A stretch of 45,880 nucleotides of DNA from Nannochloropsis salina CCMP1776 (taxonomy: Eukaryota > Sar > Eustigmatophyceae > Eustigmatales > Monodopsidaceae), in NCBI GenBank assembly GCA_004565275.1, contig SDOX01000010.1:63024-108903 (forward strand), written 5' to 3'. A program made the position numbers and the translations under genes. The notes beneath the pieces are model-generated. The model ran no database searches and was not told the DNA's origin. It saw only the letters and a list, made by a program, of their open reading frames with translations. This document shows positions 1-11,635 of this stretch, one piece after another; the first letter of the stretch is position 1, and every line of letters starts with the position of its first letter.

Positions 1-637
1 CCTCCCCCCCGCCCGCCCTCAAAGGGAGGGGAAGGCCCCTTACTTCTGGATGGGAGGCAGGACGGAGGACAGGAAAGGGGGGGGGTAGGCGGGGAGGAAG
101 GGGGGGAGAGGAAGGAGCTGATCCTCCTCCTTCCCTTTCCAGCTGACATGCAGGGGAAGAAACAGTGGGTGCACGGACAGGTGGGGAGAGAGGGCGGGAG
201 GGAGGGCCGTGGGGAAGGGGGGGCGGAGGGGACAGAGACGAGAGGCGTTCTTCCTGCGTGGGATGCTGCTGTGTGTATGATACGATTACCTGCTTTATTT
301 GAGGCGCACGCCTTCGTTGTTTTCCGTACTCACGCTCCCTCCCACCCTAGGTAACCCTTCTGCTTCCCTCCCTCTCGGCCCCGATGCCGACGGAAGACAT
401 GGATGGGACCCCGGGCGGGCCGCAGGGGAGGGGGACGAAGCGCGTCCATGGTCAAGAGCGTGAACCCCCTCCCTCCCTCCCCCCCTCCCTCCCTCCCTCT
501 CTCCTCCCCTCCGACCTCTCGGCGGAATTTTTCGTCTACTGGGGAAATAGCACAGAAGTAGAGGGGGAGGCGCTGGGAGAGGAAGAGAGGGAGGGAGGGA
601 GCGAGGGAGGGAGGGAGGGAGGGAGGGAAGCGGGCAG
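1..637. other. Purine/pyrimidine-rich low-complexity stretch, probably introns of the upstream part of the GNPTAB-like gene
   Basis: The stretch is dominated by GGGA and CCCT runs. An acceptor-exon-donor look-alike at 143-180 (pyrimidine tract, CAG, short open segment, GTGGGG) could be a small exon of the gene that follows, but it has no recognisable homology. Long open frames on both strands here read as Pro-Ser-Leu or Gly-Arg-Glu repeats and are repeat artefacts. Confidence 0.4.
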
Positions 638-3600
638 GCACCGTTCTCAAAGACAGGGCCACAGACGACTTGCGGGTGGCAGTCCGGGTCATGCACGACA
701 TTCCATTGGCAGGCTGGGATGGGCGGGGGAGGGCGGAGGGAGGACGGGGGGGAGGAAGGGACGTCAGAGATGTTAGGGCAGCTGGCAACAATAAAAGGGG
801 AGCATCGGGTAGACTTCCTGTACTGGCACCGTGTTTTGAGGGCGGCTGTGGAGGAAGGAGGGGGAGGGAGGGAGGGAGGGAGGAAGGGAGGGAGGGTCGA
901 GGAAAAGGGAGGGTGGAAAGGAAGGCGCTCGGCGGCGGCTTTTGGACACGTTTGGGCAAAGTCTGAGACATGTCAACCGCCTCTACCACGAGGTAGACTC
1001 TACCCCTCCCTCCCTCCCTCCCTCCCTCCCTCCCTCTTTCCCTCTTTCCCTCCCTCTCCCTCACCCTTCACTCGTCGAGTCCCTTCGCCCCTTTGCTGTG
1101 TTTGATGGCCCGCTGACGCACTCCGTGACCGCTCAGCTTCCTCCCCTCGCTCCCGTTTTCCCCTGTCTCCCCCAGGCCTTCGGTAGGGAGAACCGGAAAG
1201 TCCCGGCCCATATGCCCCACCTGATCGACAAGGAGCTCATCACGGAGATGCAAGCACGGTGGAAGGAAGGTAGGGGAGGAAGAAGAAGAGAAAGAGAGGG
1301 GGAGGGATCGGGGAGAGGGAAAAGAGAAGCAAAGATACGAAAAGGCACCTCTGGCACGCATCAATTGGATGGAGAGTGTCGGGAAATCCTAAGTATTGCA
1401 TATATCCCGCCCTTTGGAAATTATTCGCAACTGATCCAAAACCCCTAACCCTCCCTCCCTGCCCCTCTCCCTCCATCCCTTTCTCCCCGCCCCTCTCCCT
1501 CCATCCCTCCCTCTCTCTTTGCGTTCAGAATGGGACCGAACCTCCCAGCACCGTTTTCGCGCGGCCGACGACATGCAGTACTCCTTTTCCTATTTCTACT
1601 ACCTCATGAATTTGCAGAAAGCCCATCCTCTCGACCTCAAGGTAAATTCTGCCCGCCTCACCCTCCCTCCCTCCCCCTTGGCCGTTGTCCCCCCCTTCTC
1701 GGAATCATCACCCATCCATTCCCCTCCCTCCCGCTTAAAATCTCTCGTCCTTCCTCTCTCTCCTACCCTTCCGTCACCCCCACGTCGGACTCTTTTTCAG
1801 GCGTTGTGGTACTCGGACATCGACGTGGACGGCGACGGCTTCTTGGACGATAATGAGGTAAGTGAACCTCTCATCCTTCCCCTCTCCCGTCTGAAGCCAG
1901 CCTTCCCTCCTTTTTCTCGCCCTGCATCCCCTTGCCTCAATCCTCTTTTTCCCTCCTTTTGTCATTTTGCGGTCGATTTCTCATCTTTCCTATCACCTTC
2001 ATTCCTTCCTCTTCCCACTCCCCCTCTTCCTCAGCTGGTCACCCTGGCTGCCCTCGGCATGGGCCGAGACCCTACCTATGGCTACCTGATGAAGATCAAG
2101 GACTGCATGCTCGGAGGAGGGAGAAGGGAGGGCCTGAGAGGTGGTGGGGATGGCAGGGAAGGGAGACGGCGGTTACAGAGGTCAGCGGCTGGGGAAGAGG
2201 AACGCCGAGAGGGAGAGAGGGAGGCAAAGCTTGAGATAGCTGGATGGGGAAGTGCGCGTTTAGAAGAAAGGGAAGCGTTGGGAAGCAGAGGCAAAGACGA
2301 GATACGCGGAGGAAGAGGAGGAGGGGATGGGGCTGAAGGAGGGGGAGGAAAAGCGGAGGAAGAGGAGGGAGAAGGAATAGGAGCACCAGGCAGCGGGCCC
2401 TTGAGGGAGGAAGAGGGGGGAGAAGGAGACAAGGAAGGGAGGAAAGAGAGGGAAGGGACGGCGGAGTCTGGAGATGATGGCGGAGACAGACCGGCAGAGG
2501 AGCAAGCCCTTCCCTCGGAGGAGACCAAGATCTCCTTGGAGCATTTTCTTGGTTGCCAGCAGGTAGGGTCTGCTAGGGTTTGGTTTCTTCCGTCAATCTG
2601 TGTCGTCTGCCTCCCCTCCTTTCGACCTCGTCCCTGTCGTCGTCTCACCCGTCTGTCCTTCCTTCTGTGGGCGTTTCCCCTCCTTCCAATGGCCATTGCC
2701 CTTTTTCGTACTGGGTATTCCTGCTCCCTTTCCTCCCTCTCCCTTCTGAGCCCCAAACCACGAGAGTGGTCTTGCCCCCGCTTTCCCTCCCTTCTCACTC
2801 TACTCTCTTCAACCAGATCTTGACAGACTTGGAGAAGAACGTCCGGCGCAAGGGCTTGTGGACGCCAGGACCCATCGAAGATGTGCGTCAAGACGGAGAG
2901 AGCCTTGTCGATATCGTCATCCATCCACGCCCTCACCACTAACCTTTTACCCCCCGTCCCTGCGGCTGTATGCCCCTGATTCCTCCTTAATACTGTCGGT
3001 TCGACACCGTTTCTGTCCACCTCACGGTCCCTCCCTCGCCTATTCTCCCTCCCTTCCACTCCAGGTGACATTTGAGATGATCGGTGACGACCTGACCAGG
3101 ACTCAAGCGCAGGTCAGTCTCCTCGCAGCCTGAAGCTTCTTGCGCCCGCTTCGGATTCCCTCCTTTTCTTCCCCTGTGCTCGGCTTTCTCCTCTCCCTTT
3201 CCCACCTGCGCCGCGGCCCTTGGCCGTCCTGGTCACCCTTTTTCCCTCTTCTTACAGCCATCCATCCTGCCTTCACACCGCCCGCTTCCCCTCCTCTCTC
3301 CCTGATCCCCCTCTCTCTCCTTTCCGTCCCTCCTAGCTCAACGCCATCCGGGCCACACGGACCAAGTTTGTGTGTCTCAACGACGACTTGACACGCGACC
3401 AGGCCTCCTCGGACACCTTTTTGCTCCTTCAGCACTTCTTCCTCTCTCTCCTCCCGAACAGGAGCCAATTCGAGCTCCCATTGCACCTGGAGAACAGGTA
3501 TTATGAGTAGGGAGCCGATCGCACCGGGGCTGGGGATGGGCTGGTCAGAGCTGTTTGTTAGCATCGCAATCGATCGATTTTTTGCCAGTTTTCCTCCCTC

Positions 3601-4062
3601 CCCCTCAATCTTTCCCGTTTGCTTCCCCGCCCTGCCAGATACCTCTACCTGGACGAGTATCAACGTGCGTATCGAAGGGTGTTTTTGGCACGGCTTATTT
3701 TCGGAGCGAGCAGCCTCGTCCTCCTCGCTTTGATCGTGCGCGACTGCCTGTGGGGTACTCCCTCCCTGCCTCCTTCTCCCACGCCCGCATCAGAAATACC
3801 CGAAGGAACGGAATCCCTCCAAGGCCCTCGTCACGATATGGGCCCCACGAAAATGGAGGAGAGCCAAGGGGAGAAGGAGGAGAGGGAGCGGGAGCGAGAG
3901 AGGAAGGAGCGGTGGAACCGCTTGACCTCCACCTCCCCCTTGATGGCCGCGGCCGCCCTACTCAATCATACAGGGGGGAGGAAACGGAGCACTGTCGATG
4001 GAACAGGAAAGAGCGAGGGTGGCATGAAGGGGGGAGAGGCAAGAGAGCACAAAGAGGAGTGA
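638..4062 (+). CDS. GNPTAB: GNPTAB/Stealth-type UDP-sugar phosphotransferase, 3' part (5' end not resolved)
   Basis: Firm exons are 921-992, 1176-1269, 1529-1641, 1801-1857, 2035-2562, 2817-2882, 3065-3112, 3337-3497 and 3639-4062. All phases agree and give about 520 C-terminal residues. The product matches animal GlcNAc-1-phosphotransferase alpha/beta in order: DTFGQSLRHVN, the Stealth CR4 motif RKVPAHMPHLID, DDMQYSFSYFYYLM, a canonical EF-hand loop (DVDGDGFLDDNE), a VTFEMIGDD/FVCLNDDL block, SQFELP, then a transmembrane helix near the C-terminus (LIFGASSLVLLALIV). Known relatives transfer GlcNAc-1-phosphate to mannose on lysosomal enzymes in the Golgi. Substrate here is inferred only. An earlier exon near 638-712 (reading VLKDRATDDLRVAVRVMHDI) resembles the animal spacer region, but its splice sites are unclear, and the catalytic CR1-CR3 part is not seen. 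Exon 5 carries a long Glu/Arg/Gly-rich insert (about 2110-2510). The gene converges on TMEM97. Confidence 0.85.
1006..1056. repeat. CCCT tetranucleotide array in a GNPTAB intron
   Basis: Seven or more consecutive CCCT units with TTT interruptions lie in the 993-1175 intron. On the opposite strand this is GGGA, able to form G-quadruplexes. Confidence 0.9.
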
Positions 4063-4246
4063 GAGGGTCGTGTGCTGGGTCTTGGAGGCGCTAACGAGGG
4101 ATTGAAAATGATGTAGTACAGCGCTTTTCAATTCGGGGGAAGCAAATGCATTTTAAATATCTTCATAGAAGCAATATGTCACAATTATTTGTAAGTGCTT
4201 TAAGCAAGATTCGCACCCCGACGTGAGGGACCATCGATTTGGGGGG

Positions 4247-4855
4247 TCACCTCTCCTTCTTCCGAACTGCGTTATCTTGTGCCGGCCCCTCCAAGCCCTC
4301 CGCAGCGGCGAGGCCCATCATGCTCGCAAAGGGGCACTTACTCACATCTCCTCCCTTAGGATGCCCACGCGGCAATCCCATGCCAAACGGCCTTTCATTT
4401 CGCCACATAATTACCACCAGCATCACGGGCACAAGCAAATATGGAGAGTAAATCCCGATCAGCGTCATCTTCTTATCCAGCGACAGGTGCGGCGCTCGCG
4501 CGAAAGCATCCAGGATCGGAACTAGGGTGGTGGCGACATGGGAGCCGTATACAATGCATGGGAGGCGAAGCCAATTTTGTTGGGTCCAAAATCCATACGC
4601 AGCGACAAAGAAGAAGGGTAATTGCATCACTAGCTCACAGGCGACTACTGCTTGGAACCATGGAGGGGGGTTTGCCATGAGAAAGTCTCCATAAGTCTCG
4701 GTATACCACCGTAGTAAGTTCGTGAAAGCTGGAGGATGATACATCGAGGAGATGCTTTGTGCATCGATAAAGAGGGTGATGGGGATATGGGTGACGAAGT
4801 ACCAGAAGAAGAGCCACCGAAAAAAGGCAGGCATGCCCCCATGATTGTCCGCCAT
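4247..4855 (-). CDS. TMEM97: TMEM97 / sigma-2 receptor-like EXPERA-domain membrane protein
   Basis: One uninterrupted exon encodes 202 residues from ATG at 4855. It follows human TMEM97 closely: WLFFWYFVTHIPITLFIDAQ, FTNLLRWYTETYGDF, PPPWFQAVVACELVMQLPFFF, HVATTLVPIL and a final YSPYLLVPVMLVVIMWRNE helix. Four transmembrane helices are expected. The two acidic residues known in this family to line the ligand pocket are present, as Asp in FIDAQ and in YGDF. Animal TMEM97 sits in the ER/endolysosome and affects sterol handling; that role is inferred here from the family. The tail after the last helix is longer than in animals and lacks an obvious Lys-rich ER-retrieval end. It is intronless, unlike most neighbours, and ends 185 bp from the end of the convergent GNPTAB-like gene. 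Confidence 0.93.
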   Translation of the reverse strand: MADNHGGMPAFFRWLFFWYFVTHIPITLFIDAQSISSMYHPPAFTNLLRWYTETYGDFLMANPPPWFQAVVACELVMQLPFFFVAAYGFWTQQNWLRLPCIVYGSHVATTLVPILDAFARAPHLSLDKKMTLIGIYSPYLLVPVMLVVIMWRNERPFGMGLPRGHPKGGDVSKCPFASMMGLAAAEGLEGPAQDNAVRKKER

Positions 4856-7800
4856 GCTAGAAGATGAGGGGGAAAGTCATATCATGTTGGTGTCAAGTCG
4901 CCTCTCCGCTTTGAGTAACAAATCTCGATGTTGATGACAGGATGACAGGAAAAGGATCAAACGCAAATTGAGTCTCAATACTTGGCTTCTAGGACGCAGT
5001 TATTTCTCTATTGCAGGCCCATTAAAGGGTGCTGGTAAAAGAATGTGAAGTGTCTTATCTTGTGGTATTTCGCAACAATTATTGTCAGGAACAAAATACA
5101 AGTATATCATGTGAAAGGACGATCACGTCAGTCACGTGCAATCGCAGGGACATGCGCTTCAGGTTTCGTAAAACATTGATTGCTCTTCTGCTCCATGACA
5201 TATGGTCAACGATAGAATGGGAATGGTGGAAACTACTTTAAAAGGTAACATGATGAATTTACTGGGACTTATCTTTCAACCCAAAGAAGGGTCTCCGGAT
5301 TTCATTCGGATGTTGGAGGAGCAAAGAAGTCCCTACCTAGCCAATATCGGCGACAGCGAGACGAATTTCTTGCTTTTTTCGTTTGTCTCTGCGGTCATTG
5401 AAAACACTCTGTAGGCTTGATTTTTCCTTGTGAACAATCGATTGCATTTTTGATAATATATAACAACAGCCTATAGAATTTTACATCTGAGTGATAGGTT
5501 AAAAATGAAATTGTTTATTCATAGCCACCTTTTTGGCAAACTGACCGTAGATCTCTATACTACCCCGAGTATTGAACTTATCTTCTTCTCATGGTAAAGT
5601 TCTGGTGCGCTTGATAAGATCCGTCGGACAAAAGGTATTTTAATGTGTGCACTCCAGCAAAATGCATAGTGCAAGCAAGCGACAATGTAAGAACATATTA
5701 TTTTTAATCAATGAGGTATTGATACGGTCAATGTAGACAAAGAGACGAACAAACGCTCGTCTTGTCCGAACGCAATAATTCGCGAGAAAAATATGCACTG
5801 CGGATTCTCAAAAGCTGTGGGACACACACACGCACTCGGTCAATCGGTGTCTGGAACGGAATTTTTGGACGCTTATAAGAATTCTAACGGCTTGGGACGC
5901 AGCTACAACATCGTTTCTTTCGTCACACCCTCTAAACAAATATTTTTATGTAAAGTTAACTCCGTAGGAACGTAAGTCGGAGTGGAAATTTATGACAAAT
6001 GTGACAGTTGTCTAAGTCGATGAAGGAAGCGTTCGGGCTTCTTTCCCATCATGCAACCTTATTCAAAGCCATCCAGCCCCGACCAAGGTGCCTCTTTCAT
6101 GAGTTTTTGCTTTCATCCCGCTATTTCTGAAAAATTTCCGAGCTTGATCACTTTTAAGGGGGAAAGCGATGCTTTTTGCGTGCCAATCCTATGCGCTCTC
6201 GCGTGCTATCGGGTCGCCTTGGAAGGAAACAACGGAATCATTAATTATCAAGTACCTGGAAATTCTTGCCAACGTCGCAGCTCATTGTCTCTAAAATATA
6301 ACAAATGCTGCTTGGTTGTCACTCAAAACCCCATGAAAAATCTACATCTGTCTGCGATTCGATTCGAGGGTATTACAGTATTCTGCCCGCTTTGCAGGAA
6401 GTGCATGGCAAGAAGTGTCTTCCTCAGCAGGTATCGGTAAATCGAATCACACAGAAGACGATTAAGAACTATTGCGCTTTTTAAGTTAAGTGCGTCTTTA
6501 CAGTCCATCATTTGATGTTTGAAGAAAGGCTTCTAATCAAGACAGAAAAACATTTTGTAAACTTCAACACTATTGAGGTCGAGCAACATTTTTCTTTCTT
6601 TACGCTATTTCTCATCCCAGCATACAAGGTGCTCGATATGAGTTGACGGATTTCTCTTACACTGTATCCAAGTGCAGCTAGTCCAATATTTCTCTCTCAT
6701 ACCGTGTGCCTCGATTTTCTGACTTCACGAGCAGTCCTCCATTCTTTGGTTGAAGAAAAACACTGATACTTATCAGTGACTTCTCGCACGAGATTCATTC
6801 TTAATTATCATGTCCATGGCTTTTGTGTTACCTCTTCGTATGCTCACCCAATTCTTACTTCTCTATATCTCACATAGTTCTCTTAATAATTAAATCTCTA
6901 ATAAATTTCTCTTGTGAAAAGCCCGCACAACAGTAATATGGCCTGATTTGTATCATATGCCGGCATTTGATCTCTTCTAAAATCTTACAACTATACCTAT
7001 GTGGACTTGGCTAGACATCTTTTACAGTACATAATTTCCTGAAGGGCCAAAAAATGTGACAGACATGCAATCCGACCGTTTCGTGCCCTCAGCCACCCCC
7101 GTCATACATTCTCCTTCGATACGCATGACCAAAAAAATCCCAGCCTACTTCTCCCTAAGGACATATTTAACATTCGCATATCTACATTTCTCAAAGGGTG
7201 AGATAATTTAACGAGAAATGTGTCACAAGGAGTGCTTGAGAACGAAAAAAAAAATGGATACTACTGTGACCGAGGAGCAACAGAGGCTATAGCTGAAACA
7301 CCTTGAATAAGGACTACTATCTCAATCCAAACAATACGAGACAAGACATATGCAACTAAAACGACTCATAATTGGACATATTGACTCATCAGGCATATTT
7401 GTCGTTGTCTTCGTATCGCAAAAACCTCGATTTTGGGGACGTAAATAATTGACGACCCGCCTTGAAGATACGAGTCAAGACACTTGCTCATTCCAAATTC
7501 AACCTTTGATTGACGCACCCTTAATGGTGATAATGTTTGCATTGGATTGATTGTGATTGAGTGGCAAAGCTTTCATACCTTTCGAACTTCTCGGATTTGA
7601 ATTTGTTCGATTTGGCGATGGTCAAACCTTCCGTTTTTGAATTGAAAGTAACGAAAGACTAGTCATTTTGGGCCCTCAAGCACTGCTATTTAGCTATCGT
7701 GGTCGATATGAGCATTTGTACGAAGAATAAGGTCAATGGGCATCCTATCCAAGGTCTTCGAGGACTCATTCATCGTCAAATATGTAAGATCGGTGGCCAC

Positions 7801-8150
7801 ATGGATGCTTGATCTCCGTAAAGCCCTTCCGATTACCAGCATGATATGCATCGTGTACCTTTAAAGGACGTTAAAGTGATAATTTTGACATTCGCTCAAT
7901 CGATATCAGTTGCTGGATAGCTTTGGCTCAATTTACTTGATGAGTTTGCTGGACATGTCAGAAGCTGAGGAATGCTTTGTTGCGGTGCGAGGAATCATGT
8001 CAGCTTGTACTCCTCAGTAAATCAAGCTTAACCAAGTTTTTCAATCATAGCGATACGGAAATGAATGTGCGGCTGTCGTTCCCCAGAATTCAAAATTCAA
8101 GAAAAAGTTGCCCCAGCTGAATACCTTATAACGTACTACAGCACAGGCAT
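4856..8150. other. AT-rich intergenic region, no gene found
   Basis: Composition changes sharply from the GC-rich gene blocks to AT-rich sequence without CCCT arrays. The longest open frame (6051-6440, 129 codons) has no family resemblance, no plausible splice partners and no low-complexity signature, and is taken as chance. No tRNA arms or transposon ends were recognised. The first few hundred bases should contain the TMEM97 promoter and the last few hundred the glycosyltransferase promoter. An 18-base word at 7768-7785 recurs near 22590. Confidence 0.6.
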
Positions 8151-11119
8151 ATGGCCCTGAAGGCGCTTTCCATGGTATGAATGGACGTATGGTTATGAAG
8201 GGCAAGCACAGGATGAGTCCGAATGGTCTAGGTAGGTCCTTCAGTAATATCCCTTTTATGTATACGCCTCAATTCGTGATGTTCTCTTTTTCGATTTCCC
8301 TCTCAAGCACTTGGCCTGGTCCTCCTCTCTTTCCAGCGATCGACATCCCTTCCAGCTGTGCACTGGTTTGCCCCATTTTACTCCGGTGGCGGATACTGTA
8401 GTGAGGTACCTTGTGGGTTTCATCCTTTTGAACACACCTTGCGTGCTAAGGCCCTCTTTTTTCTTCCAACCCCACAATCCTTGCCTCCGTTCCTCATCTC
8501 TCGGACGCGCGGGGTCAGGCCATCGGGTTCCTCCAAGCACTGAGTCTTCAAAACGTGACTCTGCACATCGAGCAGGTAATTTGCAACCCAGCAACGCCCT
8601 CGAGTTGAGACGAAGCTTCGTATTCATTCCCTTTCTTTCCCCCATGCGGATGACCTTTTCACACAGCACGGCGACAGCGTCAACTATCCTTTCTTGGACG
8701 GCCTGCCGCTAGAAACACGACAGGTGACCCATCTTCCCTCTGAATACCCTGCTATCCCACTCGATCGCATCCTGGCGAAATCCTTCTCTCCCAGACGACC
8801 TCTCGCCGATGCTATCATATGCCGCGCTGGCCCACCATCTTCTTCTTATTTGCCTCTTCTCCCCTTCCATCCCCAGCTCCTTCGGCACGCCGCAGACGCC
8901 CGACCCCCCTTGGAGGAGAGCGTGGTCATATGTCATTCCGAGCCTGGAGCATGGCATCCTTCCCGATACCCAACCTCGCGCTGCCCTCCTCGGTAAAAAG
9001 ACGGGAAAGGGAGGAAAAAGAGGACAATTTCAAAACTTCTTCGTGAGGGCGAACAGAACGTCCGAGGCCTGGCTCCTATAAGTCCTTCTCAAATCGGAGC
9101 ACGCGCTCTTTCCTCTCATACTAAGCGTCCACACAACTCTTGTCCACATATGCTCCCTGACTCGCTCTCACCCTCTCCCTCCGCAGCAAGGCCCTCTACC
9201 GCGTGGGCCGGACCATGTTCGAGACCGACCGCCTGCCGTCGGGGTGGGCGGAGAGGATGGGCCGCGACAAGATGGACGAGAGTAAGGCGAAGGGGTGGGG
9301 ACTGGGGGAGGGGTACGGGCGACGAGGCCATGGTTTTGAGAAGCTAAGGTCGTGTTCACACACAGTATGGGTGCCGACGGCCTTCCAGAAGCGGGTTTTC
9401 GTGGAAGGAGGGGTGGAGGCCGAGCGGATCCAGGTACACTCCATGTATGCGACGGTGTCCTTCTGCCTAAGTCTTCTCGTGTCATCACCCCTCGTTGTCA
9501 TCCTGAGTGCTGATCTCGGTACCGCTTTCTTTCGACTTTTGTGGCTTTTGGCTTCCGTCCATTCCTCCCTCCCTGCCTATAGGTGATAGGCGAGCCCGTC
9601 GACACTGACTTCTTCTCTCCCGAGAACCCTGTCCTTCTCTCCCTTCCACCATCCTCCGGCCTCCCTCCCTCCCTCCCTCCCTCCTCTTTTCTGTTCCTGT
9701 CCATCTTCAAGTTCGAGGAGAGGAAAGGGTTCGACCTCCTATTGCGCGCGTATTTCGAAGCATTCGCACCGGGGGAGGAAGACGTGGCGCTCCTACTGCT
9801 CACCAATGCTTACCACAGGTAAGAGGGGGCCGCAGGGAAAAGAGAGGGAGGGAGCGAAGCGATGGAGGTGTTCGCTTTGGTTACGTGACTATTCAATGAT
9901 TTGAACATGCGTGTGTGGAGGGGGAGAGGGGAAAGAAGGCGAGTAGCATCAACATCTGCTGGTTGAAGGCTTTTAATCCTCATCTTCTCATACAGACTCG
10001 TCTGATAATTTTCTGGATCATTCTCCCTTCCTTTATTCCCTTCCTTTCTCTATTTGTACGCTCCATACCGGCCTCTGCTGCCTAGTTCGGATGACTTTGA
10101 GACCCCCGTGAAAGCGATTGCCAAGGAATACTTCCCCGAAAAGAAATACCCGGAGGAACTACCTCCAGTCCACATTATGAGCGGAGCCACAGGTAGGCGC
10201 CCAAGTGCTCAGGCTGTCTGTAACTCTTCCCCTCCCTCGTTCTCTCGGTCACTCCCTCCCTCCTTCCCTCTCATCCTTTCTACTAAATCCCTTTCCCCAG
10301 CCCTCCAGCTCCTCGCCCTTTATCAGGCCGCAGACGTCTTCGTCCTCCCTTCCCGAGGAGAAGGGTGGGGCCGGCCTCATGTAGAGGCAATGGCGATGGC
10401 CAAACCCGTCATCGCTACCAACTGGTCCGGTGCGTCCATCCTCTCCTTCTCCTCCTTCCATTCCTCCATGCCCCACTACTTATCTTCCTCGTTTTATTTT
10501 TATTATATCCTTAATCTCGACCTTTCTGTCTTTCCTTGCCTTTCTCCCGCTTGGCGTGGTAAATAAGAATTCCACGAAATGTTCCCGACCTGTTCCTTAC
10601 CTGGTACCCATCTACACTCCCCCCCCCCTTCCCGCAGGCCCCACCGAGTTCATGACCCCCACCAACAGCTACCCGTTGCACATTGAGGGATTGGAAGAGG
10701 TTCGAAATGGGCCCTTCAAGGTACGCATCCGTCCTCTTTCCCCCCCTTGCTCCCTTCCCCTTTCGCTTTCTACCTCTCCGCGTCTCGTTCCTGCCGCTTC
10801 CCCCTCTCTATCTGATTTCGGCCACAGTTCCTTCCTTTCCCTTCAGTAATCTCATTCCCTCCTGATTTTGCGTCTTTTTGTCTCCCAGGGGCATCGATGG
10901 GCGAGTCCTTCTCTCTCCCATTTAATATCCCTCCTTCAGTATACCTTCAGCCATCAGGAGGAAGGAAGAGAGAAAGGGAGAGAAGCGAGGCGGGACATGG
11001 TGAGACGGTTTTCCCCCGAGGTGATGGGTGAGGAAGTCCGCCGCCATTTGGAAAGGATCGAAGAGCGATTTCGGATGAGAGAGGGAGAACGAAGGGAGGG
11101 GGCCAAAGACGAGCTCTAA
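8151..11119 (+). CDS. GT4-type (GT-B fold) glycosyltransferase, 12 exons
   Basis: Exons are 8151-8174 (tentative), 8337-8405, 8519-8575, 8667-8723, 8877-8992, 9187-9281, 9366-9433, 9583-9818, 10086-10192, 10301-10429, 10638-10720 and 10889-11119. Phases agree throughout, giving about 423 residues. The glycine-rich start (HWFAPFYSGGGYCSE), a CHSEPGAW segment, YRVGRTMFETDRLPSGW, FLSIFKFEERKGFDLL and the acceptor-binding EGWGRPHVEAMAMAKPVIA block are typical of the GT4 family. The E-x7-E motif is EGWGRPHVE. Donor and acceptor sugars cannot be read from sequence. No signal peptide or transmembrane helix is seen, so a cytosolic protein is possible, but the first exon is only an 8-codon ATG guess and could be wrong. 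The C-terminus is Glu/Arg-rich and helical. Exon 8 contains an in-frame CCCT array encoding a Pro/Ser/Leu insert. Confidence 0.88.
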
Positions 11120-11635
11120 AGGCAAGGAAGAAGGGCTGATTGGAAAGGAGAAATGCGATAAAGCGCTCAAATTGATCAAGCCTGCCAACAGCCCTTTTTG
11201 TGGGGGATCGTGCATCGATTACCCCGTGTGTAATATCACAACAGTACAGCTTTTTGCGTCTTAAAAGCGACATTTGCGAATTCTGATGTCTTTCTCGACT
11301 ACCATACTTTTGTGCGTGAACTTGTGAGAAGGATTGTCGCGTCCAGGGGGAAGAAAGGGTCATTTGAAAGAAGAAACGTGCCTGACTCATCACCTTTCAT
11401 GCGTCCTATGCTTAGTTCCGTCCGTACTTTGCCTTAGATCGATGCAGACCATTCTTTATTTTCAAACTTTTGGGAAGGATTCCTTATCCTGTCTCGCCTG
11501 ATAGCGTACGCGAGTTTCAACATCTACAGATTGTGTTTTGAGCCTTTCTTTCTCGTGGGAGAAAGGAGTCATATACGTCGTGAAGAGGACGTCCATCGGG
11601 CATTTTTTTAATTAAAAAAGGCGGGAATTCACGCT
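11120..11635. other. Spacer between two convergent genes, with a T/A palindrome
   Basis: Only 3' untranslated sequence of the glycosyltransferase and of the Smr gene is expected here. At 11604-11619 a perfect palindrome (six T, AATT, six A) lies 17 bases past the Smr stop codon on the minus strand. It could supply A-rich 3'-end signals to both genes. No other feature was seen. Confidence 0.45.

Noticed and set aside
330-1064. Long open frames on both strands reading Pro-Ser-Leu or Gly-Arg-Glu repeats
   Set aside because: They are translations of CCCT/GGGA arrays, which have no stop in several frames.
2082-3071. Antisense 329-codon open frame across the GNPTAB-like gene
   Set aside because: It mirrors the purine-rich coding insert and introns; its protein is Ser/Pro/Leu repeat and the plus-strand frame matches a known family.
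6051-6440. 129-codon open frame in AT-rich DNA
   Set aside because: No family resemblance, no promoter or splice context, and of a length expected by chance.
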